DNA of 64,000 bases, taken from the NCBI GenBank assembly GCA_030539275.1, contig JAUNSK010000009.1, forward strand, positions 53,571-117,570, in the 5' to 3' direction. This document shows positions 42,179-50,778 of this stretch, piece after piece; position 1 is the stretch's first letter; each line of letters begins with the position of its first letter. The position numbers were made by a program, and so were the translations under genes. This DNA is from Oscillospiraceae bacterium. Lineage in GTDB: Bacteria; Bacillota; Clostridia; Oscillospirales; Ruminococcaceae. The notes beneath the pieces were generated by a model. It made no database searches and was not told the origin of the DNA. It saw nothing but the letters and a program-made list of their open reading frames with translations.

Positions 42179-42769
42179 TTATTTGTTTGTATTGGATTCA
42201 AGGTAAAAAGTTGCTTCCATATCCGCTATACTGAGTGCAAGAGAAAGCGGAAACTTTTCAAACGCCTTGGATACATTGTTTTTGTCCTGTGTATCAGAAA
42301 AACCCATGTGATAGCGAATAGCAAATGCCTCTTCGCGTGACAGCCTCATAAATCCTGAAATGATATATACTGATTTTTCTCCGTGGCCATACGGAAGGTC
42401 GTCATCTATAGTATAGTAAGGAACCTTTTCCCATTCACCTCTTGCATTTTTGGCATTGCGGAAATCCACCGTATAGAAATTTATCTTGCACAGATCGTGA
42501 AGCAGTGCGGCTATCGCAACAGTTTCTTCGCTGTATGTCATATTGTAGACATCTGTAACTCTGCTTCTGTCAAGGTAATCACGAAGACAGTTATATACGT
42601 TTACACTGTGCTCGGCAAGTCCGCCTTCGTATGCACCGTGGAATCTTGAACTGCACGGTGCCGTGAAAAAATCACTGCTGTCACTGAGAAGATAATTCAG
42701 CAGTTTTTCAGAACCGGGTCTGAGTATATTTTTCTGATATATTTCAATAAACTGTTTCTCAAAGCTCAT
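42179..42769 (-). CDS. HD-domain phosphohydrolase
   Basis: 196 aa, ATG preceded by GGAAGGA on the minus strand. The HD ligands are complete: His in LAEHSVNVYN, the His-Asp pair in ALLHDLCKIN, His in YGHGEKS, and Asp in SIADMEATF. Proteins of this size and pattern hydrolyse nucleotides or cyclic nucleotides; the specific substrate is not visible. It lies 18 bases upstream of the GH13-like gene on the same strand and is probably co-transcribed with it. Confidence 0.85.
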   Translation of the reverse strand: MSFEKQFIEIYQKNILRPGSEKLLNYLLSDSSDFFTAPCSSRFHGAYEGGLAEHSVNVYNCLRDYLDRSRVTDVYNMTYSEETVAIAALLHDLCKINFYTVDFRNAKNARGEWEKVPYYTIDDDLPYGHGEKSVYIISGFMRLSREEAFAIRYHMGFSDTQDKNNVSKAFEKFPLSLALSIADMEATFYLESNTNK

Positions 42770-42861
42770 GTTTTTTCCTTCCCGTTATTTAAACAATGTA
42801 AATTTTTTATCAGTGTTTTAATAATTTTAACATAATGCATAGTTTTTTTCAAGCAAAATAA

Positions 42862-42880
42862 TTTCAAGTCGTACTTGAAA
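42862..42880. promoter_or_regulatory. Perfect inverted repeat over the -35 of the GT2 promoter, candidate operator
   Basis: TTTCAAGT-CGT-ACTTGAAA, 8-bp arms with a 3-bp centre. The right arm contains the -35 TTGAAA, and the site lies between two divergent genes. Confidence 0.5.
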
Positions 42881-42903
42881 AAAAGCAAGAATTATAGTAA
42901 TAT
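42875..42903 (+). promoter_or_regulatory. Sigma-A promoter of the GT2 gene
   Basis: TTGAAA at 42875-42880, 17-nt spacer, TAATAT at 42898-42903. Confidence 0.65.
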
Positions 42904-42971
42904 AGATATGTACATGTATTTTGAAAAGTACTATAAAATGTTTAAAAATAAATATATTCAGGAGCGTTAAC

Positions 42972-43937
42972 ATGAAATTATTGTCGATCGTAGTGCCGTG
43001 CTATAACGAAGAAGAAGTTCTCCCGTTGTTTTACGACAAAATTACTGAGGTTATGAACAGCATGACCCAAGAGTATCCTGATCTTACATACGAGGTTGTA
43101 TTTGTTGATGACGGATCAAAGGACAAAACTCTTGAAGGATTCAGAAAATATGCTGCTATGGATGACCATATAAGATATATTTCTTTTTCAAGAAACTTCG
43201 GAAAAGAATCAGGAATGTTTGCAGGCCTTCAGGCTTCAAAGGGAGACTATGTAGTTGTAATGGATGCAGATCTTCAGCATCCGCCTGAGTTTCTTCCCAA
43301 GATGTACAAATATGTATCGAGCGGTGAATATGACTGTGCAACTACACGCCGTGTAAGCCGTGACGGTGAATCCAAGGTAAGAAGCTGGTTTGCAAGAAAG
43401 TTCTATAAGATAATGAACAAAATTTCACAGACTGAGATCGTTGACGGAGCACAGGATTTCAGATTTATGACAAGGCAGATGGTTGACTCTGTCCTTTCAC
43501 TGACTGAATACAACAGATTTTCAAAAGGTATATTCAGCTGGGTAGGATTCAGGGTAAAATATATTGAGTATCATAACGTTGAGAGAGCAGCGGGAACTAC
43601 AGCATGGAGTTTCTGGAAGCTTTTCCTGTATTCACTTGAGGGAATTGTAGCTTTTTCAACAGCACCGCTTGCAATTGCATCAGTGCTGGGTGTCATTTCA
43701 TGTATTATAGCATTCATAATGGCTATTGTAGTAGTTATCAAAACGCTTGCTTTTGGTGAGCCTGTCGCAGGTTTTCCTACAACTGCGTGTCTTATTCTTC
43801 TGTTAGGCGGCCTGCAGCTGTTTACAATAGGTATTCTGGGTCAGTATCTGGCCAAGACTTATATGGAATGCAAAAAACGTCCTATTTATCTTGTAAGAGA
43901 AACAGAGGAGTTTGTCCGTGATAAAAATAATAATTAA
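42972..43937 (+). CDS. Family 2 glycosyltransferase, polyprenyl-phosphate type (GtrB/DPM1-like)
   Basis: 321 aa from ATG 42972 after CAGGAG. The GT-A domain has VVPCYNEEEVLP, VFVDDGSKDKT, and the metal-binding MDADLQHPPE; FRFMTRQMVD and NRFSKGIFSWVGF are typical of undecaprenyl-phosphate hexose transferases. Two C-terminal membrane segments (ASVLGVISCIIAFIMAIVVV and LLLGGLQLFTIGILGQYLA) match GtrB. It probably loads a sugar onto undecaprenyl phosphate for modification of surface polymers such as teichoic acids. A WG-repeat membrane protein follows in the same unit. Confidence 0.9.
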   Translation: MKLLSIVVPCYNEEEVLPLFYDKITEVMNSMTQEYPDLTYEVVFVDDGSKDKTLEGFRKYAAMDDHIRYISFSRNFGKESGMFAGLQASKGDYVVVMDADLQHPPEFLPKMYKYVSSGEYDCATTRRVSRDGESKVRSWFARKFYKIMNKISQTEIVDGAQDFRFMTRQMVDSVLSLTEYNRFSKGIFSWVGFRVKYIEYHNVERAAGTTAWSFWKLFLYSLEGIVAFSTAPLAIASVLGVISCIIAFIMAIVVVIKTLAFGEPVAGFPTTACLILLLGGLQLFTIGILGQYLAKTYMECKKRPIYLVRETEEFVRDKNNN

Positions 43938-43955
43938 AGATCAGGGGCGTTGGTT

Positions 43956-45149
43956 TTGACTAAAAATATGAAAATCATTTTCACGGTGCTTATCGTGATT
44001 CTGATTTGCTTTGTTTATTTAATATGCAGATTTTATCTTGATGTCAACAGTGCAGCAAAAAAAGATGATTCAGCATTAAAAAGCGTAAATGAGATGGGTG
44101 AGCATCTTTACAGCTTTGCTGAAAGAGGACTTTACGGAGTAAAGGACAGCCATGACAACGTTGTTATCTCACCTGCGTACAAGACCATTACACAGCTCAG
44201 TCATGACAGATACATAGTGTCAAGACAGGAGATGCAGAATGTTCTTTACGGAATAATCGATATAAATGAAAATGTCGTTGTTCCTTTTATATACTCCAGA
44301 ATAACCAACCAGATGAATGAATATCTTGTCGGTTGTATTGCACATGATGATAATACGAAATATGTTCTTATGGATACAAACGGCAGTGCAATAGCCAAAG
44401 AAGAATGGGACGGAGTTTCACAGTATATTGAAGATGAATCCCTGACTGAGGATTCAAATTATATTGAAGTTAAAAAGAACAATGATATTTACAGATTTGT
44501 TCTGACAGGAAATATTTTTGAGCTTCAGTATATGCAGCTTGAACGTGATATATTCGGGGATACTATTATAGCTGAGGATGATGATATATCTCATCAGGGA
44601 CTGGTCTCAGGCGATTATGATGTTTATACCAGGCTTGTTGACAGTTCTGCTGAGTTTGTATCGTCGCTTTTTTCCGATGATTATTCTTCAATAAAAAACA
44701 TGTCGTTTGATGAGGATTACAAAGCCCTTATCCCTGAAGACATGAATTTCAGAGGAGGAAATCCGGTTTTTGTTGATTCTGTTGTTCCCCGTGTATCAGT
44801 TGAAGAAGGTGTCACAGTATACCAGTGTGATATCAGGTTTATGTATACATCTCCCGGAAGCATCCAGTGGGATGGATCAGTTACTCCAAGTGAGAACGCA
44901 GTCAAGGTCAGTATTTTCATGAAAAAAAATGAAAACGGATTTCTGAAGATCTTCAGTTCATCAGCTGAAGAAATTGACATCCAGGAGCTTGACAGGAAAA
45001 AATACGAGAGCTACAGTAAGGAGAACACACAGACTTCCTATTCAGATACTGATGAGCAAAGTCAGGATGATGAAAATGAAGGTGATGAAGATAATGAAAA
45101 TTATTCTCAGGACTGGACGGATGAACAATATACCGAAAATGTAGAATAA
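43956..45149 (+). CDS. WG-repeat membrane-anchored protein
   Basis: 397 aa with a TTG start at 43956, 8 nt after AGGGG; the TTG at 43950 and ATG at 43968 are alternatives. One N-terminal membrane segment (IIFTVLIVILICFVYLICRF) anchors it. The next about 150 residues resemble WG repeats (GLYGVKDSHDNVVISPAYKTI, then YGIIDINENVVVPFIYSRI). A second extracellular domain follows, and the tail is very acidic (DDENEGDEDNENYSQD). No catalytic motif. It probably binds surface polymers or proteins and may assist the glycosyltransferase upstream. Confidence 0.7.
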   Translation: MTKNMKIIFTVLIVILICFVYLICRFYLDVNSAAKKDDSALKSVNEMGEHLYSFAERGLYGVKDSHDNVVISPAYKTITQLSHDRYIVSRQEMQNVLYGIIDINENVVVPFIYSRITNQMNEYLVGCIAHDDNTKYVLMDTNGSAIAKEEWDGVSQYIEDESLTEDSNYIEVKKNNDIYRFVLTGNIFELQYMQLERDIFGDTIIAEDDDISHQGLVSGDYDVYTRLVDSSAEFVSSLFSDDYSSIKNMSFDEDYKALIPEDMNFRGGNPVFVDSVVPRVSVEEGVTVYQCDIRFMYTSPGSIQWDGSVTPSENAVKVSIFMKKNENGFLKIFSSSAEEIDIQELDRKKYESYSKENTQTSYSDTDEQSQDDENEGDEDNENYSQDWTDEQYTENVE

Positions 45150-45178
45150 TATAATAAAATGATTGTATTTTAATTATA

Positions 45179-45207
45179 TTGACATATAAATATAAATGAG
45201 ATATAAT
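45179..45207 (+). promoter_or_regulatory. Consensus sigma-A promoter of the SAM riboswitch-metK unit
   Basis: TTGACA at 45179-45184, 17-nt spacer, TATAAT at 45202-45207. Confidence 0.9.
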
Positions 45208-45225
45208 AAAGTTGAAAATTTAATC

Positions 45226-45330
45226 GCCTTATCAAGAGTGGTGGAGGAACCAGGTCCTTTGAAGCCCGGCAACCTGATTGTGACAACAAAAAAGGTGCTA
45301 AATCCTGCGGAAAAGTCCGAAAGATGAGGA
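45226..45330 (+). promoter_or_regulatory. SAM-I (S-box) riboswitch
   Basis: Contains the diagnostic S-box blocks in order: TTATCAAGAGTGGTGGAGG, then CCGGCAACC, then AAGGTGCTAAATCC, then GATGAGG. It senses S-adenosylmethionine and should switch off metK when the product is abundant. Confidence 0.95.
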
Positions 45331-45349
45331 ATTTATTCATTGAATTCAC

Positions 45350-45382
45350 AACGTTCGGCATGCGCCGGACGTTTTTCTTTTT
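45350..45382 (+). terminator. SAM-controlled terminator of metK
   Basis: ACGTTCGGC-ATGC-GCCGGACGT followed by TTTTCTTTTT, directly after the S-box aptamer: the expression platform. Confidence 0.9.
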
Positions 45383-45430
45383 AAAGAGACTTAGCGATGA
45401 TTTTCTAAATATTAATTTGGAGGATTTTAA

Positions 45431-46606
45431 ATGAAAAGCTTTTTTACTTCTGAATCAGTAACAGAAGGCCATCCGGATAAAATATGTGATCAGATATCCG
45501 ATGCTGTTCTCGACGCAATTATTGAAAAAGATCCTACAGCCCGTGTTGCCTGTGAGACAGCTGTAACTACAGGTATGGTTCTGTGTATGGGAGAGATATC
45601 AACAAGTGCATATGTTGATATTCCGAGTATTGCAAGATCGGTTATCAATGACATAGGATATGACAGAGCAAAGTATGGTTTCGACGGAAATACATGCGCA
45701 ATACTTACTTCGATTGATGAGCAGTCAGGTGACATCGCTATGGGTGTAGATGAATCACTTGAGGCTAAGAACGGATCATCAGCTGCTGATACGATCGGTG
45801 CCGGTGACCAGGGTATGATGTTTGGTTTTGCATGCGATGAAACAAAAGAGCTGATGCCGATGCCGATATCTCTTGCACACAAACTTACACTTAAGCTTAC
45901 TGAGGTAAGAAAGAACGGAACACTTTCATACCTGAGACCAGACGGTAAATCACAGGTTACAGTTGAGTATGACGACGGCAAACCGGTCAGAGTCGATACA
46001 GTTGTCATTTCAACACAGCATTCACCTGTTGCCAAGCTTGAGGACATCAGAAGAGATATTCTTGACTTTGTAATTAAAAAGGTTATCCCGGCTGAGCTTC
46101 TTGATGAAAATACAAAATATTTTATCAATCCTACAGGAAGATTTGTAATCGGAGGTCCTCAGGGTGACAGCGGACTTACAGGAAGAAAGATCATAGTAGA
46201 CACATACGGCGGTTATTCAAGACACGGCGGCGGAGCTTTTTCAGGAAAGGATCCGACAAAGGTAGACCGTTCAGCAGCATATGCAGCACGTTATGTAGCT
46301 AAAAATATTGTTGCGGCAGGTCTTGCACATAAGTGTGAAATTCAGCTTGCATATGCGATCGGTGTAGCTGAACCTGTTTCAATTCTTGTTGATACATTCG
46401 GCACAGGTACTGTAAGCGAAGACAAGCTGTCAGAAGCTGTCAAGAAGGTATTTGACCTGAGACCTGAATCTATAATAGAGATGCTTAATCTCAGAAAGCC
46501 ACAGTACAGAAAGCTTGCAGCATACGGACATATGGGACGTGAAGATCTCGGAGCTGCATGGGAAAAGACAGATAAGGCTGAGGCTATAAAAGCTGCACTG
46601 CAGTAA
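45431..46606 (+). CDS. metK: S-adenosylmethionine synthetase
   Basis: 391 aa, ATG after GGAGG. It makes SAM from methionine and ATP in the cytoplasm. Signatures [13 protein letters not shown] at the N-terminus, FGFACDET-type middle block, and [21 protein letters not shown] with [16 protein letters not shown] near 240-280 are complete. It is controlled by the SAM-I riboswitch in its leader, as is usual in Firmicutes. SAM made here also feeds the radical SAM maturase in the window. Confidence 0.97.
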   Translation: MKSFFTSESVTEGHPDKICDQISDAVLDAIIEKDPTARVACETAVTTGMVLCMGEISTSAYVDIPSIARSVINDIGYDRAKYGFDGNTCAILTSIDEQSGDIAMGVDESLEAKNGSSAADTIGAGDQGMMFGFACDETKELMPMPISLAHKLTLKLTEVRKNGTLSYLRPDGKSQVTVEYDDGKPVRVDTVVISTQHSPVAKLEDIRRDILDFVIKKVIPAELLDENTKYFINPTGRFVIGGPQGDSGLTGRKIIVDTYGGYSRHGGGAFSGKDPTKVDRSAAYAARYVAKNIVAAGLAHKCEIQLAYAIGVAEPVSILVDTFGTGTVSEDKLSEAVKKVFDLRPESIIEMLNLRKPQYRKLAAYGHMGREDLGAAWEKTDKAEAIKAALQ

Positions 46607-46630
46607 GCTTACAAATAAATAATTAATCCG

Positions 46631-46669
46631 TACCCTTTTGTGAACCAGTTTCATGAAGGGGTATATTTT
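46631..46669 (+). terminator. Rho-independent terminator after metK
   Basis: TACCCTTTTGTGAA pairs imperfectly with TTCATGAAGGGGTA, then a T-rich tract. Confidence 0.75.
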
Positions 46670-46729
46670 TGCCTTTGAGTCAGTATAAATGTTATGTATA
46701 AATTTGTATTGACTGAAAGGAAGTATAAT

Positions 46730-48022
46730 ATGAAAAGGGCAGTAATTATTTTTGTCGTTCTTACTATAATATTTGTATTTATCATGAAGGATAAGCTGTA
46801 CTCAAAGGACAAGCCGGGGCAGATACAGATACAGCAGCAGACGCAGATCATATCGGAGGTAAAACAGAATGAAAAAGAACCTGATGCCGGACTGTGGTCG
46901 CAGATGAGATATAAACCGCTTAATTTCAGTATACAGAAAGCAATGTGGTTCACATATATGGACTATAGTGAGATCCTGTCAGGAAAAACCGAGGATGAGT
47001 TTACACAGGCGGTTAAGGACAGATTTCAAACAGTATCTCTTATGGGAATCAACACTGTATATATTCAGGTCCGTGCATTCTGTGATGCATACTACAAATC
47101 ATCATTGTTTCCACAGGGAAGTTATTATACAGATGAAGGGTATGATCCGCTTGCCATAATGGTATCTCAGGCGCATGCATGTGGTTTGTCTGTACACGCC
47201 TGGATCAATCCGCTGCGATGTGTAACTGATGACAGGATTGCAGGAATCTCCTCAGACTATCTGTTCAGAAAATGGTATGAGGATGTTGAACTGTGCGGAA
47301 AATATATAGTTAAGAAGGATGACAGATGGTATCTGAATCCTGCTTATGATGATGTAATCGGTTATGTCTGCAGCGGAGTGCGCGAGATCCTGAACGGCTA
47401 CAATGTTGACGGGATCCATATTGATGATTACTTTTATCCTGATACAGCCCCTGAATTTGATTCAAGAGCTTTTGCAGAATCAGGAATAAGTGATCTCGGG
47501 GAGTTCAGAAGAGGCAGAACAGACAAGCTTGTAAGGGAAATATATCAGACAGTAAAATCTCAGAATCCGGAGATACTGTTCGGTATCAGCCCTCAGGGAA
47601 ATATCGGTATCAACTTCAACTCACAGTATGCTGATGTAAGAAGGTGGCTTTCAGAAGAAGGCTACTGTGATTATATAGTTCCTCAGCTATACTACGGGTA
47701 TGAAAATGAAACATGTCCGTTCGGACAGACAATGGATGAATGGGCATCTCTGCAGCGCTGCGATAATGTCAGACTGATAATAGGAGTATGTACATATAAA
47801 ATAGGTGCAGAGGATAAATGGGCAGGTTCAGGAAAAAATGAGTGGATCGACAAGCCTGACATGACTATAAGTCAGATAACTGACTGTGTCAGCCGCAATA
47901 ATGTGGATGGAGTGGCGATATACAGTTATTCATCAACTTTTGTAACAGGAGAAAGCGCAGCAGTAATGGCTGACGGAGGAGTCCAGAGCATAAGGGAGAT
48001 ACTCTCAGATTATAATAAATAA
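46730..48022 (+). CDS. GHL10-family (DUF187) glycoside hydrolase-like protein, membrane-anchored
   Basis: 430 aa from ATG 46730 after AAAGGAAG. An N-terminal hydrophobic anchor (AVIIFVVLTIIFVFIM) exports it. The domain matches 'family 10 glycosylhydrolase-like': KAMWFTYMDYSEIL, GINTVYIQVRAFCDAYY, AWINPLRC, DGIHIDDYFYPD and the C-terminal VDGVAIYSYSS. These proteins are thought to act on wall glycans or polysaccharides at the cell surface. It precedes the dockerin-protein cluster but has no dockerin itself. Confidence 0.85.
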   Translation: MKRAVIIFVVLTIIFVFIMKDKLYSKDKPGQIQIQQQTQIISEVKQNEKEPDAGLWSQMRYKPLNFSIQKAMWFTYMDYSEILSGKTEDEFTQAVKDRFQTVSLMGINTVYIQVRAFCDAYYKSSLFPQGSYYTDEGYDPLAIMVSQAHACGLSVHAWINPLRCVTDDRIAGISSDYLFRKWYEDVELCGKYIVKKDDRWYLNPAYDDVIGYVCSGVREILNGYNVDGIHIDDYFYPDTAPEFDSRAFAESGISDLGEFRRGRTDKLVREIYQTVKSQNPEILFGISPQGNIGINFNSQYADVRRWLSEEGYCDYIVPQLYYGYENETCPFGQTMDEWASLQRCDNVRLIIGVCTYKIGAEDKWAGSGKNEWIDKPDMTISQITDCVSRNNVDGVAIYSYSSTFVTGESAAVMADGGVQSIREILSDYNK

Positions 48023-48114
48023 TTTTTCTAAAAACTGTAGCTTTTTAATGCTGAGTATAGTATTATTTTTATAATGACCTGAGTTGTATTCAATATGTAA
48101 AGGAGTTGGCCATA

Positions 48115-50463
48115 ATGAAAATAAAAAAAATCGCAGCATATATAATGTCAGTAGCAATGCTTTCAGCAAGTACAGGCTACTTTAATATTCCTTATAACGG
48201 CATGGTTAATGCATCGGAGATCATAAGTACTGATGTGCCGGTACAGGCTGTGCTGACATACGTAACAAAAGATGATGGTGGTATTTCTGTTACAGGATGC
48301 AGTAATCTTTCCGAAGCACAGGATATTATTATTCCTGAAAAGATCGACGGCAGCCCGGTAACGTCTGTAGCTGAAAAGGCATTTTACGGATGTGTAAATG
48401 TCTGTAAGATTGAACTGGGTAAAAATATAAAAACAATAGGCTCTGAAGCTTTTTACGGCAGTGAAAAAATTATGTCAGTTACTGTTCCGGAAAGTGTTGA
48501 AAGCATAGGCGAGTATGCTTTCGGATATACAACAAAATGTATGATCCCTCCGGGACTGATGACAATGTTTGACCAGCCTGTGATCAATAACGGATTTACT
48601 GTATACGGAAGTACGTCTGCAGCTGAAAACTATGTCACCGCCTGTATGGAGGACAACAAATTCTATGAAACGATCCAGATGAATTTTGTTCCTGTTGACA
48701 GCGAAGAAGATATGACAGGGAAAGTACAGAAAGTTACAGACAGTATAACCTGTGTACTCGATGAAAATAACACTCTTACACTTTCCGGAACAGGCAGCCT
48801 TGAAGCTGCGAATAAACCATGGCTTGCATATACCGGTAAGGTTGAAAAAATTATTATCTCAGACGCAATTACTGATGTTCCCGAAGGAATGTTCACATAT
48901 TGTAAAAATACTCAGGATATCGAGCTTCCTGATTCAATCGCAGTTATAGGCGATAATGCTTTCAGGGATTTTACAAAGCTTAAAACTGTTAAAATGCCGG
49001 AGTCCATGTCATCAATAGGTACTGCAGCTTTTAACGGATGCCTGGCTCTTGAGACAATATCCTTATCACAGTCAATAACCGGGATACCTGCTGAGCTTTT
49101 CAGCGGATGTAAGGCACTTAAAAAAGTGATCATTCCAGATACAGTTTCATCTATTGGTGAAGCAGCATTCAGCGGATGCGAATCACTCACAGATATAAAT
49201 ATGCCTGCCGGAATAACAGACTTAAGGAACAGGACATTTATGAACTGCAGTTCACTTTCTCAGATACAGTTTCCTGAAAGTGTTTTCAGTATAGGTGAGG
49301 AATGCTTTAAAAACTGTACTTCTCTTAAAAATGCAGATTTTCCTGAGAAGATCAGAACTATAAGAAAAGAAGCGTTTATGGGATGCAGTGAACTTGAGAG
49401 TATTTCTCTTCCTGATACCTTCTCTGTTTTCGACAGAGGTGTATTTGCAGGCTGCAGCAAGCTTGTACTTGATAGCTATCCTGAGTCAGTAAAGATAATT
49501 TTCTCCGGCTGCTTTGATGATGATGCTTCTGTGCCGCTTGCCGGTGATGAGGTTCTTAAACTCGATGATGAAGGAAATCTTCTGGATAATGAACCGCAGG
49601 CACAGCTGAGCTTTGATGTACAGGATGATATTCTCACGATCGGCGGAACAGGAGTTATCGCTCCCGGCAATATAAGCATTCCGGAAGATATTAATTTATC
49701 TTCAGTTGAAAAAATTATTATAGCTGACGGTATAACCGGAATAAGCAAGGATAATTTTAAGGACGCAGATCTCAGAAATGTTAAAACAATAGAAATAGCA
49801 GACAGCGTGAGATATATAGGCCCGTCTGCTTTCGAAAACTCCTCTTCTGAATTTCCTCTGGCTTCTCTTAACCTTGGAAAAGGTGTTGTATATACAGGAA
49901 CAAAAGCTTTTTCTATCAGGAGAGACAACGGCGAACAATTCGACTGTGAATATCCTGCAAGCCTTCTGTATATCGATGACTATAGTTTTATATATACAAA
50001 CACGGGAATTATTCTTGGTGCTTTAAGCGCTGAAAATATAAGTGTACCTTCAAGTGTATGCGTAATAGGTAAATATGCAATTGCTTATCAGAATAACACC
50101 AGACGTTCTACTGAAAGTGACAGATTCAGATGTGTGGCTCATGTAATATCATCCACACCGAACTCTGAGGCTGAGTTATACTGCAAATATAACAATATAA
50201 AGTTTAATCCTGTAAATTCGGAAGGTACAGTTTCAGATACTGAAGGCAAGCCGCATTTCGGGGATATTGATAACAATACTGTAGTAGAGATGACAGATCT
50301 TACTATGCTCAGTCAGTATCTTATGCAAGACATAGAGCTTACTGAAGAACAGCTCGCATGTGCAGATGTAATAAATGACAATGATATTAATCTTGCAGAT
50401 CTCTGCCACCTCAAGCAGTATATTATTATGGAAAAGGTAACGCTTGGGTTTAAACCACAATAA
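48115..50463 (+). CDS. BspA-type leucine-rich repeat protein with C-terminal dockerin
   Basis: 782 aa from ATG 48115, 9 nt after AAAGGAG. A signal peptide (IAAYIMSVAMLSASTGYF) is followed by many LRR_5/BspA repeats with the pattern I-x-x-x-AFxGCxxLxxIxLPxxxxxIG (for example GEAAFSGCESLTDINMP). The last about 70 residues are a type I dockerin with two calcium-loop repeats (DIDNNTVVEMTDLTMLSQYL and DVINDNDINLADLCHLKQYI). It is therefore secreted and docked to a cellulosome-type scaffoldin, probably for adhesion or protein binding rather than catalysis. Confidence 0.9.
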   Translation: MKIKKIAAYIMSVAMLSASTGYFNIPYNGMVNASEIISTDVPVQAVLTYVTKDDGGISVTGCSNLSEAQDIIIPEKIDGSPVTSVAEKAFYGCVNVCKIELGKNIKTIGSEAFYGSEKIMSVTVPESVESIGEYAFGYTTKCMIPPGLMTMFDQPVINNGFTVYGSTSAAENYVTACMEDNKFYETIQMNFVPVDSEEDMTGKVQKVTDSITCVLDENNTLTLSGTGSLEAANKPWLAYTGKVEKIIISDAITDVPEGMFTYCKNTQDIELPDSIAVIGDNAFRDFTKLKTVKMPESMSSIGTAAFNGCLALETISLSQSITGIPAELFSGCKALKKVIIPDTVSSIGEAAFSGCESLTDINMPAGITDLRNRTFMNCSSLSQIQFPESVFSIGEECFKNCTSLKNADFPEKIRTIRKEAFMGCSELESISLPDTFSVFDRGVFAGCSKLVLDSYPESVKIIFSGCFDDDASVPLAGDEVLKLDDEGNLLDNEPQAQLSFDVQDDILTIGGTGVIAPGNISIPEDINLSSVEKIIIADGITGISKDNFKDADLRNVKTIEIADSVRYIGPSAFENSSSEFPLASLNLGKGVVYTGTKAFSIRRDNGEQFDCEYPASLLYIDDYSFIYTNTGIILGALSAENISVPSSVCVIGKYAIAYQNNTRRSTESDRFRCVAHVISSTPNSEAELYCKYNNIKFNPVNSEGTVSDTEGKPHFGDIDNNTVVEMTDLTMLSQYLMQDIELTEEQLACADVINDNDINLADLCHLKQYIIMEKVTLGFKPQ

Positions 50464-50490
50464 TTTCTAAACCATTATATACTCTCTCCG

Positions 50491-50526
50491 GCAGCCCCCG
50501 CAGATTTGTGCGGGGGCTGCTGTGTG
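50491..50526 (+). terminator. Terminator after the LRR-dockerin gene
   Basis: GCAGCCCCCGCA pairs with TGCGGGGGCTGC. Nearly the same hairpin ends the second CotH gene. Confidence 0.8.
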
Positions 50527-50603
50527 TTTATACAGGCCATGCTCAAAAACATTCTGAACATTGTGCCTGCTTTTTTTTAATAGCTGAAGTTACTATCCAA
50601 GCA

Positions 50604-50632
50604 TTGAATTAAGAAGTAATATGAGGTATAAT
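50604..50632 (+). promoter_or_regulatory. Sigma-A promoter of the first CotH gene
   Basis: TTGAAT at 50604-50609, 17-nt spacer, TATAAT at 50627-50632. Confidence 0.75.
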
Positions 50633-50778
50633 AAAGAAAATATGTATAAATATACATAACAGGCAAAGCTTTTACTGTAAATCAAAGGATAAAATTCTGT
50701 ACTTTCAGGGCAGAATTTAACCGACTGCGTGTTAAGAAAAAGATCTGCCGGAAAGATTTTATTAAGGAGAGATGCTGG

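Larger units (their letters stand above)
50464..50778 (+). other. Intergenic region with terminator and promoter
   Basis: About 315 bases: a GC-rich terminator near the start, a promoter at 50604-50632 and a leader of roughly 140 nt before the CotH gene. Nothing else recognised. Confidence 0.6.

Noticed and set aside
45490-46128. A 212-codon minus-strand frame in metK
   Set aside because: It is antisense to a strongly conserved gene, with no ribosome site or recognisable product.
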